Origin: Methylobacterium sp. Leaf108
Lineage (GTDB): Bacteria > Pseudomonadota > Alphaproteobacteria > Rhizobiales > Beijerinckiaceae
NCBI RefSeq assembly: GCF_001423265.1
Contig: NZ_LMND01000033.1
Coordinates: 116,431-180,430 of the forward strand
DNA: 64,000 nucleotides
Reading direction: 5' to 3'
Position numbers and translations under genes: made by a program. Position 1 is the stretch's first letter. Each line of letters begins with the position of its first letter. The notes beneath the pieces were generated by a model, which was not told the DNA's origin, searched no databases, and worked only from the letters and a program-made list of their open reading frames with translations. Shown in pieces: positions 1-9,733 of this stretch.

Positions 1-2510
1 GCAAGTCCGCCTCGGGGATGCCGAGCCCGGTGTCGCGGATCGTGAACACCGCGACCTCGTTGCGGTAGCTCAGATCGAGGACGACCTCGCCGGCGGCCGT
101 GAACTTGATGGCGTTGGAGAGGAGGTTGAGCAGGATCTGGCGCAGGCGCTTCTCGTCGGTGGCCACCACCGCGGGCAGGTTGGCGGGTCGCGTGAAGCGG
201 AAGGCGAGGCCGGCTTCGCTCGCCTGGAGGCTGATCATGTCGACGATCTGGTCGAGGAAATCGGACAACCGGATCTCGTTGCGGTGGACCTGCAGCCGCC
301 CGGCCTCCATCCGCGAGATGTCGAGGAGGCCGTCGATGAGCCCCGAGAGATGCTGCGCGCTGCGGCGGATGACGCGGATGCCGTTCTGGCGCGAGGCCGG
401 GATCTCGGGGTCGCCCTCGATGAGCTGGGCATAGCCGAGCACGGCGTTGAGCGGCGTGCGCAACTCGTGGCTGATGCCGACCACGTAGCGGCTCTTCGCG
501 AGATTGGCGGCCTCGGCGATCTCCTTGGCCTCCTGCAGCTTGGCGTCGGTGACCTTGTGGGCCTCGATCTCGGATTCGTACAGGGCGGTCTGGCGGGCGG
601 TCTCGCCCTGCGCCACCCGGCGGCTCTCCTGGGCCAGCACGAACAGCCAGGCCACCACCCCGAGGATGACGACGAGGATCAGGAACACGCTGGTCAGGGC
701 CGTCGCCAGGGCCTCGCGGTGCTGGGGGTTCTCGGCCGCCGCCCCGGCGTGGACGATGCCGAGGATCAGCGCGATCACCGCCACCAGGGTCGCCATCAGC
801 GCGAGGTAGCGCCCGAGCGGCGCCCCGATCCAGGCCGCGGTGCGGCTCGGCAGCACCGTCGCCAGGGCCGCCTGGGCCTGGGCGTCGAGGCGTCCGTGCG
901 GCTTGCACAGGTCGCCGCAGCGCGCGTCCAGCGAACAGCACAGCGAGCAGATCGCGCCGCCGTAGGCCGGGCAATGGGCCATGTCCTCGGTGTCGAAGGG
1001 ATGGTCGCAGACCTGGCAGATGATGGTCGAGGCACCGCCCCAGTCGGTCTTCGCGCTGCGCGCCAGGTAGTAGCGCCCGCCCGTGGCGTAGGCGATCAAC
1101 GGCGCGCCGGCGAAGGCGGTGGCGAGCGCCAGGACCGGCGCGAACGGCTGCGGCCCCTCCCCCATCCACCCGGCATAGGCCGCGCAACCGGCGAGGATCG
1201 CGGCGGCCATCGCCCCGGTCCCGACCGGGTTGATCGCGTAGAGGTGGGCGCGCTTGAACTCGATGCCCGGCGGCGACAGGCCGAGCGGCTTGTTGACGGC
1301 GAGATCCGCCGAGAGCGCGCCGACCCAGGCCGAGACGACGACGGCGTAGAGCGAGAGCGTGCTGGCGATGGTCTTGTCGATGCCGAGCTCCATCAGGAGG
1401 AGCGCGATGGCGACGTTGAAGACCAGCCACACCACCCGCCCCGGATGCGAATGGGTGAGCCGGGAGAAGAAGTTCGACCACGCGATGGAGCCGGCGTAGG
1501 CGTTGGTCACGTTGATCTTGAGCTGCGAGATGACGACGAACAGCGCCATCAGCGCCACTGCCGCCTCGCGCGAGGGCACAACGTAGCCGAAGGCGATGGC
1601 GTACATCCGGGTCGGGTCGCTCGCCTGCTCGGCCGGCACGCCGTGGCCGAGGGCGAGCACGGCGAGGAACGACCCGAGCAGGATCTTGAGCATGCCGGGC
1701 AGGATCCAGCCGGCCCCGGCGCCGAGCACCGCCGCCCACCAGCGCCCGCGATGCGCCGCCGTCCGTTCGGGCACGAACCGCAGGAAGTCGACCTGTTCGC
1801 CCACCTGCGCCAGCAGGGCGAGGAGGATGCCCACGGCAAAGCCGAAGGCGGCCGGATCGAAACCGTCGGCCCGGCCGGAGGTGCCGGCATAGCCGGTCCA
1901 GGCCTCGAACGAGCCCCCGCCCTTGGCCGCGATGAAGGCGAGGGGCAGCAGGTTGAGGACGATCCAGATCGGCTGCGTCCAGATCTGGAAGCGGCTGATC
2001 AGGCTGATCCCGTAGATCACCAGCGGGATCGCGGCGAGCGCGCTGACGACGTATCCGATCGACAGCGGCAGGCCGAAAGCGAGATTGAGCGCCAGCGCCA
2101 TGATCGACGCCTCGATGGCGAAGAACAGGAACGTGAAGCTCGCGTAGATCAGCGAGGTGACGGTGGAGCCGATGTAGCCGAAGCCCGCCCCGCGGGTCAG
2201 CAGGTCGATGTCGACTCCGAAGCGGGCGGCATAGACGCTGATGGGGGCGGCCGTGGCGAAGATGACGAGGCCGGCGACGAGGACGGCCGCCACGGTGTTG
2301 GTGAAGCCCGTGGCCAGCACCAGGGTGCCGCCGATCGCCTCCAGCGCCAGGAACGAGAGCGAGCCCAGCGCCGTCTGCGCTACCTGGAACCCCGACCAGC
2401 GCCGCGCCGACTTGGCGGTGAAGCGGAGCGCATAGTCCTCCAGCGTCTCGTCGGCGACGAAGCGGTTGTAGTCGCGGCGGATGGGGACGATGCGCTGCCG
2501 GGCGGTCATG
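1..2510 (-). CDS. NCS1-type permease / sensor histidine kinase fusion (3' end outside window)
   Basis: About 836 codons are visible from the ATG at 2510; the C-terminus lies beyond base 1. Residues ~1-480 read as a polytopic membrane domain of the nucleobase:cation symporter-1 (NCS1) type, with an N-terminal RFTAKSARRWSGFQ stretch and many hydrophobic helices. A cysteine-rich segment follows at about 890-1035 (CQVC, CPAYGGAIC, CSLCC, C..LC), which looks like a metal-binding knuckle. Then come two or so more membrane helices, a coiled-coil-like linker, a HisKA domain with the H-box SHELRTPLN (~435-460) and an HATPase N-box LLSNAIKF (~105-130). The window ends just after the G1 box DTGLGIPE. 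It is probably an inner-membrane sensor whose permease half binds, or moves, a nitrogen compound. Proximity to the amide/urea operon hints at the ligand class, but that is inference. A receiver domain could follow outside the window. Confidence 0.85.
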
Positions 2511-2635
2511 GGGTCGGCTTCATTGCGCCGGGAAAGAAATTGAGCGCCGCGATAGAACTCGAGCCTGGTCTGTTCACGTGATGTCCCCTCCGGAGCAAGG
2601 ATCGTGCACGCGGCCTATCGCAGCCGTCGATCCGG

Positions 2636-3040
2636 TCAGGTCAACCAATCCTCGATCTTCAGATCTCGGACACGCTCGAATTCGTGCCTGTTGTTGGTGA
2701 CGAGCACGAGGTCCAGCGATAGGCATTGCGCTGCGATCAGGAGATCGTTCGCGCCGATCATCAGGCCTCGCCGTTCGAGATCCGACCGGATATCGCCATA
2801 GGTCTTCGCGGCCGGCGGCTCGAAAGCGAGAACCGGTAGCGCCCCGAGGATGCGCTCGGCCGATTCGGCGAGCTTGATGGATGCGCGTTTGGCGACCCCG
2901 TAGCGAATCTCCGCCGCCACGATGACGCTCGTGCACACCCGATCGTCACCGGCCTGTGCGATCCGCCTCAGGACGGGGCTCTGTCCACGATCGTTGATCA
3001 GGCTGGACATGATGTTGGTGTCCAGCAGGAACCGGCTCAC
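2636..3040 (-). CDS. vapC: VapC-type PIN-domain toxin
   Basis: This 134-residue PIN-domain protein begins with FLLDTNIMSSL, giving the first catalytic Asp. It has a mid-protein Glu in VAAEIRYG and a C-terminal acidic pair around GANDLLIAA and VTNNRHEF. The family are Mg-dependent ribonucleases that cleave tRNA or rRNA when freed from the antitoxin. Its ATG overlaps the stop codon of the upstream vapB gene by four bases (ATGA), so the two are translationally coupled. The order antitoxin-toxin is typical of type II modules. All expected acidic residues appear present, so it is probably active. Confidence 0.9.
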   Translation of the reverse strand: MSRFLLDTNIMSSLINDRGQSPVLRRIAQAGDDRVCTSVIVAAEIRYGVAKRASIKLAESAERILGALPVLAFEPPAAKTYGDIRSDLERRGLMIGANDLLIAAQCLSLDLVLVTNNRHEFERVRDLKIEDWLT

Positions 3041-3270
3041 AGATCGACCCGATCGACCTCGAGATCCGCGATGACATCGAGCCGATCCTCGGCATCGAGC
3101 GGAGCGAGGCCGGACAAAGCGGCGGACAACGAGACGTCGTCGAAAGGCTCGATGAAGAGCCGTCCTCCTTCCCGACGCAGCATGGCCCGCTTACCGGGAA
3201 GCTCGAATTCGCGCGGGATGCGAAGGGCCTGACTCCGGCCGTTGCGGAAAAGGCTGACGATACGTTCCAT
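3037..3270 (-). CDS. vapB: VapB-type antitoxin (AbrB/MazE-like)
   Basis: This 77-residue protein has an N-terminal swapped-hairpin AbrB-like DNA-binding segment (LFRNGRSQALRIPREFELPG). Its acidic C-terminal tail would cover the VapC active site. The NGRSQA(L/V)R(I/L)P motif is characteristic of VapB. It would repress its own promoter, which lies in the 3271-3448 gap shared with the divergent urt operon. The stop overlaps the vapC start. The length is normal for the family. Confidence 0.88.
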   Translation of the reverse strand: MERIVSLFRNGRSQALRIPREFELPGKRAMLRREGGRLFIEPFDDVSLSAALSGLAPLDAEDRLDVIADLEVDRVDL

Positions 3271-3372
3271 GGTCGGAGCATATGGCCTATGCCGCGACCT
3301 ATGTCACCTCCCGCAGGCCCTGCTCGCGGAAGCGACCTACGCAAAACAGCGTATATGCTGCGGCGCGTCATG

Positions 3373-3388
3373 CGGCCTAGCCTTTGCT
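3373..3388 (+). promoter_or_regulatory. candidate sigma-54 promoter of the urt/fmd operon
   Basis: The sequence CGGCCTAGCCTTTGCT has GG (3374-3375) and GC (3386-3387) separated by exactly ten bases, and ends in TTGCT as in the -12 element. The -24 side matches only partly (GGC). It lies about 60 bases before the urtA start. NtrC/sigma-54 control is established for urea and amide transport operons in other proteobacteria. No enhancer site was recognised, so this remains a candidate. Confidence 0.4.
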
Positions 3389-3448
3389 TCGTCGGGTCGC
3401 GGCCAGTGTCACGAGCCGCGCGCTGAACGAACAGGGGTCGAGGTCACG

Positions 3449-4708
3449 ATGGCAGACGAGACGAACACCGGTTTGCAATCGGCGCTGCGGCGCAGGCTCC
3501 TGATGGGTCTGGCCGGCGCTCCGGCCCTGGCCCTGCTGCCGCGACAGGCGTTCGCCGCCGGCCCGCCGACCGCGATGGTCAACACCAGCGGCCTCGCGGT
3601 CACCGACACGGAAGTGACGGTGGGCATTCTGCACTCGGCCACCGGCACCATGGCGATCTCCGAGACCGGCTCGATCCAGGCCGAGAAGCTCGCCATCGAG
3701 GAGATCAACGCCGCCGGCGGCGTGCTCGGCCGCAAGATCAAGATCATCCAGGAGGACGGCGCCTCCGACTGGCCGACCTTCGCCGAGAAGGCCAAGAAGC
3801 TCCTCGTCAACGACCATTGCGCCGCCGTGATGGGTTGCTGGACCTCGGCCTCGCGCAAGGCTGCGCTGCCGGTGTTCGAGCAGTACAACGGCCTCCTGTA
3901 CTATCCGACCTTCTACGAGGGCCTGGAGCAGTCCAAGAACGTCATCTACACCGGCCAGGAGGCGACGCAGCAGATCCTCGCCTCGCTCAACTGGGTCGCC
4001 AAGGAGAAGGGCGCCAAGACGTTCTTCTTCATCGGCTCGGACTACATCTGGCCGCGGACCTCGAACAAGATCGCTCGCAAGCACATCGAGAACGTGCTCA
4101 AGACAAAGGTCGTCGGCGAGGAATATTTCCCGCTCGGTCATACCCAGTTCAATTCGGTGATCAACAAGCTCAAGCTGACCAAGCCCGACGTGATCTTCAC
4201 CGACGTCGTCGGTGGCTCCAACGTGGCGTTCTACAAGCAGCTCAAGGCGGCCGGCATCGACCTCTCGAAGCAGACCCTGCTGACCATCTCGGTGACCGAG
4301 GACGAGATCGACGGCATCGGCGGCGAGAACATCGCCGGCGCCTATTCGTGCATGAAGTACTTCCAGTCGCTCAAGAACCCGAACAACGAGAAGTTCGTCG
4401 CCGCCTTCAAGAAGATGTGGGGCGAGAAGACCGTGATCGGCGACGTCACCCAGGCGGCCTACCTCGGGCCCTACCTGTGGAAGATGACCTGCGAGAAGGC
4501 CAACTCCTTCGACGTCGACAAGCTCGCCGTGGCCTCGGCCGACATCGAGTTCAAGGAAGCGCCGGAAGGCTACGTCAAGATCCACCCCAACCATCACCTG
4601 TGGTCGAAGACCCGCGTCGCCAGGGCCCTGCCCAGCGGCCAGTTCGAGGTCGTCTACGAAAGCCCCGACCTGATCGAGCCCAACCCCTTCCCCAAGGGCT
4701 ACCAGTAG
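3449..4708 (+). CDS. urtA: urea/short-chain amide ABC transporter, periplasmic binding protein
   Basis: The protein has 419 residues from the ATG at 3449. An upstream in-frame start exists, but this one has AGG spacing and a proper export signal: Arg-Arg, then a hydrophobic run ending LLPRQAFAAG. The mature part carries UrtA/FmdD hallmarks: TVGILHSATGTMAISE, EEINAAGG, GASDWPTFAEKAKKLL, GCWTSASRKAALPVFE and GLLYYPTFYEG. It is a periplasmic type-I binding protein for the transporter encoded next. The adjacent amidase genes make short amides a likely ligand besides urea, as for FmdD of Methylophilus. The 240-bp gap before urtB contains a hairpin and repeats, which may allow more UrtA than membrane components. 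Confidence 0.93.
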   Translation: MADETNTGLQSALRRRLLMGLAGAPALALLPRQAFAAGPPTAMVNTSGLAVTDTEVTVGILHSATGTMAISETGSIQAEKLAIEEINAAGGVLGRKIKIIQEDGASDWPTFAEKAKKLLVNDHCAAVMGCWTSASRKAALPVFEQYNGLLYYPTFYEGLEQSKNVIYTGQEATQQILASLNWVAKEKGAKTFFFIGSDYIWPRTSNKIARKHIENVLKTKVVGEEYFPLGHTQFNSVINKLKLTKPDVIFTDVVGGSNVAFYKQLKAAGIDLSKQTLLTISVTEDEIDGIGGENIAGAYSCMKYFQSLKNPNNEKFVAAFKKMWGEKTVIGDVTQAAYLGPYLWKMTCEKANSFDVDKLAVASADIEFKEAPEGYVKIHPNHHLWSKTRVARALPSGQFEVVYESPDLIEPNPFPKGYQ

Positions 4709-4726
4709 TCGGCGCGCGACTTGCAA

Positions 4727-4758
4727 AGGCCGGCAGGCCCCGCATGGCCCGCCGGCCT
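4727..4758 (+). terminator. hairpin between urtA and urtB, possible attenuator
   Basis: AGGCCGGC (4727-4734) pairs with GCCGGCCT (4751-4758) around a 16-base loop, 19 bases after the urtA stop. No T-tract follows, so it is more likely an mRNA-stabilising hairpin or partial terminator than a full stop. Such a hairpin after a binding-protein gene commonly raises its expression over the permease genes; this role is inferred. Confidence 0.4.
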
Positions 4759-4773
4759 CGGTCCGACCCTTGG

Positions 4774-4813
4774 CCTCATCCCGAGGTGCCCGCGGAGCGG
4801 GGCTCGAAGGAGG
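4774..4813 (+). repeat. dispersed intergenic repeat, copy A
   Basis: A 40-base stretch beginning CCTCATCC and ending CTCGAAGGAGG is nearly the same as 37941-37980 (CCTCATCC.GAGG.GCCCGCGG..GCGGG.CTCGAAGGAG). It contains internal inverted symmetry (CCCGC/GCGGG). The two copies sit in unrelated intergenic spaces, as expected for a REP-like element. Confidence 0.6.
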
Positions 4814-4845
4814 GTTCGGGAGACGATCGCGCGCGCCGGAGGTCT

Positions 4846-4880
4846 CCCTCGAGGCCTCCGCTTCGCTCTGGCGCCTCGGG
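4846..4880 (-). repeat. related repeat in inverse orientation
   Basis: Read on the minus strand, this segment begins CCCGAGGCGCC and continues through a GCGAAGCGG core to GGCCTCGAGGG. It resembles the repeat at 4774-4813 in the opposite direction, so the pair could form a composite palindrome in the urtA-urtB gap. Confidence 0.45.
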
Positions 4881-4948
4881 CTGGGGCAGCGGTCGGGGCG
4901 GACGACAAAAGACAATCCGCGCCGGCTAGATGAATCGGAGATCGGGCG

Positions 4949-5875
4949 ATGTTCGGTGATTACTCACTCGCGGACCTGAGCGCGATCTTCGCGATGCAGG
5001 GCTTTGCCGGCCTGATCCTGTTCTCGGTCTACCTGCTGATGGCGCTCGGGCTCGCGATCATCTTCGGGCAGATGGGCGTCATCAACATGGCGCACGGCGA
5101 GTTCATGATTCTGGGTGCCTACGTCACCTACCTCTGCTCGACCTTCTTCCAGACCTACCTGCCCGGCCTGTTCGCCGCCTACTTCTTCGTGGCGATGGCG
5201 CTCGCCTTCCTCGCCTCCGGGGCGCTGGGGATGCTGGTGGAGTGGAGCCTGATCCGCCACCTCTACAAGCGTCCGCTCGATACCCTGCTCGCCACCTGGG
5301 GCCTGTCGCTGATCCTGCAGCAGACCTACCGCACGGTGTTCGGGGCCCGCGAGGTCGGCGTGGAACTGCCGTCCTGGCTGATCGGCTCGGTGCAGGTCAC
5401 CGACACCATCGAGGTGCCGATCAACGGCATCTTCGTCATGGCCGTCACCACCCTCATCACGCTCGGCGTCGCGGCCCTGATGTACCGCTCGCGCTTCGGC
5501 GCCCAGGTCCGCGCCGTGGTGCAGAACCGGGCCATGGCCGGCGCGGTGGGCATCGACACCGAGAAGGTCGATCGCCTCACCTTCGGCCTGGGCTGCGGCA
5601 TCGCCGGCATCGCGGGCTCCGCCTTCACCATGGTGGGGTCCACCGGGCCGACATCGGGCCAGCTCTACATCGTCGACACCTTCCTCATCGTCGTGTTCGG
5701 GGGGGCTGCGAGCCTGCTCGGCACCATCGCCTCGGCGTTCTCGATCTCGCAGACCCAGTCGACGCTGGAGTTCTTCCTGTCCGGCTCCACCGCCAAGGTC
5801 ATCACGCTGCTCGCCGTCGTCGGCATCCTGATGTTGCGGCCGCAGGGCCTCTTCACCCTCAAGGTCCGGCGCTGA
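4949..5875 (+). CDS. urtB: urea/amide ABC transporter permease UrtB
   Basis: This 308-residue LivH-family permease is hydrophobic throughout. It contains GQMGVINMAHGEFMILGAY, the family signature near the N-terminus, and ends at RPQGLFTLKVRR. It forms the inner-membrane channel with UrtC. It is a short form without the long N-terminal extension seen in some cyanobacterial and pseudomonad UrtB proteins, closer to FmdE. The urtC start follows after ten bases with a strong AGGAGG site, so the genes are cotranscribed. Confidence 0.92.
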   Translation: MFGDYSLADLSAIFAMQGFAGLILFSVYLLMALGLAIIFGQMGVINMAHGEFMILGAYVTYLCSTFFQTYLPGLFAAYFFVAMALAFLASGALGMLVEWSLIRHLYKRPLDTLLATWGLSLILQQTYRTVFGAREVGVELPSWLIGSVQVTDTIEVPINGIFVMAVTTLITLGVAALMYRSRFGAQVRAVVQNRAMAGAVGIDTEKVDRLTFGLGCGIAGIAGSAFTMVGSTGPTSGQLYIVDTFLIVVFGGAASLLGTIASAFSISQTQSTLEFFLSGSTAKVITLLAVVGILMLRPQGLFTLKVRR

Positions 5876-5885
5876 GGAGGCGAGG

Positions 5886-7064
5886 ATGGAGCACACACCG
5901 ATGGCACACCGACCCGCCGCCGTTGCCGCCGGCGTCCACGACAACCCGTTCATGAAGCCGATGGAGTGGGTGAGCCTGGCACTGCTCGCCGCGGTGATCC
6001 TCGTCGTCCTGCCGATACTGCTCGACGCCTTCCGGCTCAACCTCGTTGGCAAGTACCTCACCTACGCCTTCGTGGCGCTCGGCCTCGTCATCTGCTGGGG
6101 CTTCGGCGGCATCCTCTCGCTCGGCCAGGGCTGCTTCTTCGGTCTGGGCGGCTACTGCATGGCCATGTACCTCAAGCTCGAGGCATCCAGCGTCGAGAAC
6201 ACCAAGATCCAGTCGACGCCGGGCATCCCCGACTTCATGGACTGGAACCAGATCACCGAGCTTCCCTGGATCTGGAAGCCGTTCCAGAGCCTGCCCCTCA
6301 CCCTCTTCCTGGTGGTGGCGCTGCCCGCGTTCTTCGCCTTCGTGATCGGCACGGCGATGTTCCGGCGCCGGGTCGGCGGCACCTATTTCGCCATCATCAC
6401 CCAGGCCATCGCGGCGATCCTCACCATCCTGATCGTCGGCCAGCAGGGCTACACCGGCGGCATCAACGGCATCACCGACCTGCGCACCCTCAACGGCTGG
6501 GACATCCGCACCGACAGCGCCCACAACATCCTCTACTTCGTCAACGGCGGGCTGCTGATCGGCTGCATCCTGTTCGCGCAATACGTGAAGAAATCGAAGC
6601 TCGGGCGCATCCTCGTCGCCATGCGCGACAAGGAGGACCGGGTCCGGTTCTCCGGCTACCAGGTCGCCAGCTTCAAGACCTTCGCGTTCTGCATGGCCGC
6701 CGTGTTCGCCGCCATCGGGGGGGCGATGTTCACCCTCCAGGTCGGGTTCATGTCGCCCTCCTTCGTGGGCATCGTGCCCTCCATCGAGATGGTCATCTAC
6801 GCCGCCGTGGGCGGGCGCCTGTCGCTGTTCGGCGCGGTCTGGGGCACGCTGCTCGTCAACTGGGCCAAGACCAGCTTCTCCGAGAGCTTCCCCGAGCTCT
6901 GGCTGTTCGGCCTGGGCGCCCTGTTCATCGCCGTGGTCCTGGCCTTCCCCAACGGTCTGGCGGGCATCTACCGCACCTACGTCGAACCGCGCCTCACCCG
7001 GAAGGTGAAGGCCCTCGCGCCGGCCGAGGCCCGTGCCCTGCCCCACGGCACCCCGGCCGAATAG
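5886..7064 (+). CDS. urtC: urea/amide ABC transporter permease UrtC
   Basis: This 392-residue LivM-family permease has about ten hydrophobic segments and the signature WGFGGILSLGQGCFFGLGGYCMA. The later cytoplasmic loop VAMRDKEDRVRFSGY is the ATPase-coupling region. The AGGAGGCGAGG preceding the ATG at 5886 supports this start over the Met five codons later. It pairs with UrtB to make the translocation pore. Confidence 0.93.
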   Translation: MEHTPMAHRPAAVAAGVHDNPFMKPMEWVSLALLAAVILVVLPILLDAFRLNLVGKYLTYAFVALGLVICWGFGGILSLGQGCFFGLGGYCMAMYLKLEASSVENTKIQSTPGIPDFMDWNQITELPWIWKPFQSLPLTLFLVVALPAFFAFVIGTAMFRRRVGGTYFAIITQAIAAILTILIVGQQGYTGGINGITDLRTLNGWDIRTDSAHNILYFVNGGLLIGCILFAQYVKKSKLGRILVAMRDKEDRVRFSGYQVASFKTFAFCMAAVFAAIGGAMFTLQVGFMSPSFVGIVPSIEMVIYAAVGGRLSLFGAVWGTLLVNWAKTSFSESFPELWLFGLGALFIAVVLAFPNGLAGIYRTYVEPRLTRKVKALAPAEARALPHGTPAE

Positions 7065-7076
7065 GAGCCCCCGTCC

Positions 7077-7862
<786 letters not shown>

Positions 7863-7876
7863 AGGATTTTTTCGCG

Positions 7877-8638
7877 ATGCTTCAGACCGCTCCCCGACCC
7901 GCGCAGGCCGCTCCGGTGCCGCCGTCCCTCGCCGCCGGCGTCACGCCGATGCTGTCGGTGGAAAACCTCCACTCGGCCTACGGCCAGAGCGAGGTCCTGC
8001 ACGGGCTCGATTTCTCGGTGGCGCCCGGCGAGATCGTCGCCGTGATGGGCCGCAACGGCATGGGCAAGACCACGCTCATGAAGACGCTGATGGGCATCGT
8101 GCCGGTGAAGTCCGGTGCGATCCGGGTCGCGGGCGAGGACGTCTCCACCCTCAAGAGCCACCAGCGGGTGGCCAAGGGCCTCGCCTACGTGCCGCAGGGG
8201 CGGATGATCTTCTCGACCATGACGGTGCAGGAGAACATCGAGACCGGGCTCACCGTCACCAACGAGCGCAAGGTGCCGCAGGACCTCTACACGATGTTTC
8301 CGGTGCTGCTGGAGATGAAGGGCCGGCGCGGCGGCAACCTCTCGGGCGGCCAGCAGCAGCAGCTCGCCATCGCCCGCGCCCTGGCGAGCCGGCCCAAGGT
8401 GCTGCTCCTCGACGAGCCGACCGAGGGTATCCAGCCCTCGATCATCCGCGAGATGGGGCGGACGTTGCGCAAGATCCGCGACGACCGCGGGCTGTCCATC
8501 GTCGTCTCGGAGCAGGTGCTGAGCTTCGCCCTCGACGTCGCCGACCGGGTGCTCGTCGTGGAGAACGGCGCCATCGTCCACGAGGCGATGCGGGCCGACG
8601 TCGACGAAGCCAAGGTGGCGCGCTTCCTGTCGGTCTGA
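7877..8638 (+). CDS. urtE: urea/amide ABC transporter ATPase UrtE
   Basis: The 253-residue product starts at the ATG at 7877. Walker A is GRNGMGKTT, the signature NLSGGQQQQLAIARAL and Walker B VLLLDEPTEGIQPSI. The last of these is typical of UrtE/LivF proteins. An N-terminal extension of about 25 residues precedes the ABC fold. The next gene begins nine bases after the stop with a GGGGAATCC leader, so the hydrolase is in the same transcript. Confidence 0.93.
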   Translation: MLQTAPRPAQAAPVPPSLAAGVTPMLSVENLHSAYGQSEVLHGLDFSVAPGEIVAVMGRNGMGKTTLMKTLMGIVPVKSGAIRVAGEDVSTLKSHQRVAKGLAYVPQGRMIFSTMTVQENIETGLTVTNERKVPQDLYTMFPVLLEMKGRRGGNLSGGQQQQLAIARALASRPKVLLLDEPTEGIQPSIIREMGRTLRKIRDDRGLSIVVSEQVLSFALDVADRVLVVENGAIVHEAMRADVDEAKVARFLSV

Positions 8639-8647
8639 GGGGAATCC

Positions 8648-9664
8648 ATGAGCGATTACGCGATCTTCGACCTCGGCGACTTCGTTCTCCAGTGCCAGAA
8701 GACCCTTCGCGGAGCCAAACTCGCCTACAAGACCTTCGGTACGCTCAACGCCGCCAAGGACAACGCCATCGTCTACCCGACATGGTACTCCGGTCAGCAC
8801 TACGAGAACGAATGGCTGATCGGGCCGGGCAAGGCCCTGGACCCGGAAAAGTATTTCATCATCGTCCCGAACATGTTCGGCAACGGCTTGTCCTCGTCGC
8901 CGAGCAACACGCCGCCGCCCTGGAACGGGCCGCGCTTTCCCAACGTCACGGCCTACGACAACGTGCGTGCGCAGCACCGGCTGGTGACCGAGGTGTTCGG
9001 CATCGAAAAGCTGGTCCTCGTCACCGGCTGGTCGATGGGCGCGCTCCAGACCTATCATTGGGCGGCGATGTATCCCGACATGGTGCCGCGCATCCTGCCG
9101 TTTCAGGGTTCGGCCAAGTGCTCGCGGCATAACTTCGTGTTCCTGGAGGGGGCCAAGGCCGCGCTCCAGGCCGATGCCGCCTTCAAGGACGGATGGTACG
9201 AGACGCCGCCGACGCGGGGCCTGCGCGCCTTCGGCCGGGTCTATGCCGGCTGGGGTCTGTCGCAGACCTTCTACCGGATCGAGGCCGACCGGACCCACAT
9301 GGGTTACGCCTCGCTGGAGGACTTCCTCGTCGGGTTCTGGGAGGGCCTGTTTTACACGCGGGACGCCAACAACCTGCTTGCCATGCTGTGGACATGGCAG
9401 AACGGCGACATCAGCGCCAACGAGATCTTCAATGGGGATCTCAAGGCCGCTTTCGGGGCGATCACGGCGGACGCGATCCTGATGCCGGCCTCCACCGACC
9501 TCTACTTCCCACCCGCCGACAACGAAATCGAAGCCGCGCTGATGCCGAAGGCGGAGTTGCGCGTGGTCGAGACGTGGTGGGGCCATTTCGCCGGCGGCCC
9601 CGGGACGAGCCCCGACGACATCAAGGTCCTGAACGACGCGCTGAAGGAACTGCTTGCGCGCTGA
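8648..9664 (+). CDS. MetX-like alpha/beta hydrolase of the amide operon
   Basis: This 338-residue alpha/beta-hydrolase fold protein resembles the homoserine O-acetyltransferase family. It has an N-terminal LAYKTFGTLNAAKDNAIVYPTWYSG, the nucleophile elbow GWSMGALQ (Ser in VTGWSMG) and a late His in WGHFAGGPG. The acid is likely the Asp in PASTDLYFPP. The linker sequence differs from true MetX, and the setting between a urea/amide importer and formamidase argues against methionine synthesis. It may hydrolyse an amide or ester that feeds FmdA/AmiE; the substrate cannot be read from sequence. Confidence 0.75.
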   Translation: MSDYAIFDLGDFVLQCQKTLRGAKLAYKTFGTLNAAKDNAIVYPTWYSGQHYENEWLIGPGKALDPEKYFIIVPNMFGNGLSSSPSNTPPPWNGPRFPNVTAYDNVRAQHRLVTEVFGIEKLVLVTGWSMGALQTYHWAAMYPDMVPRILPFQGSAKCSRHNFVFLEGAKAALQADAAFKDGWYETPPTRGLRAFGRVYAGWGLSQTFYRIEADRTHMGYASLEDFLVGFWEGLFYTRDANNLLAMLWTWQNGDISANEIFNGDLKAAFGAITADAILMPASTDLYFPPADNEIEAALMPKAELRVVETWWGHFAGGPGTSPDDIKVLNDALKELLAR

Positions 9665-9733
9665 CGCCGGACACACGCCGTCCAAGGCCGCCGAGCGGCC
9701 TGGATCCAGGGATCACCAGGGAGACGAACGCGC

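Noticed and set aside
284..2581. Long plus-strand open frame of 765 codons opposite the kinase gene
   Set aside because: It is rich in Asp, Arg, Gly and Ala with no protein pattern, and it mirrors the clear kinase/permease coding on the other strand. Such frames are usual in high-GC DNA.
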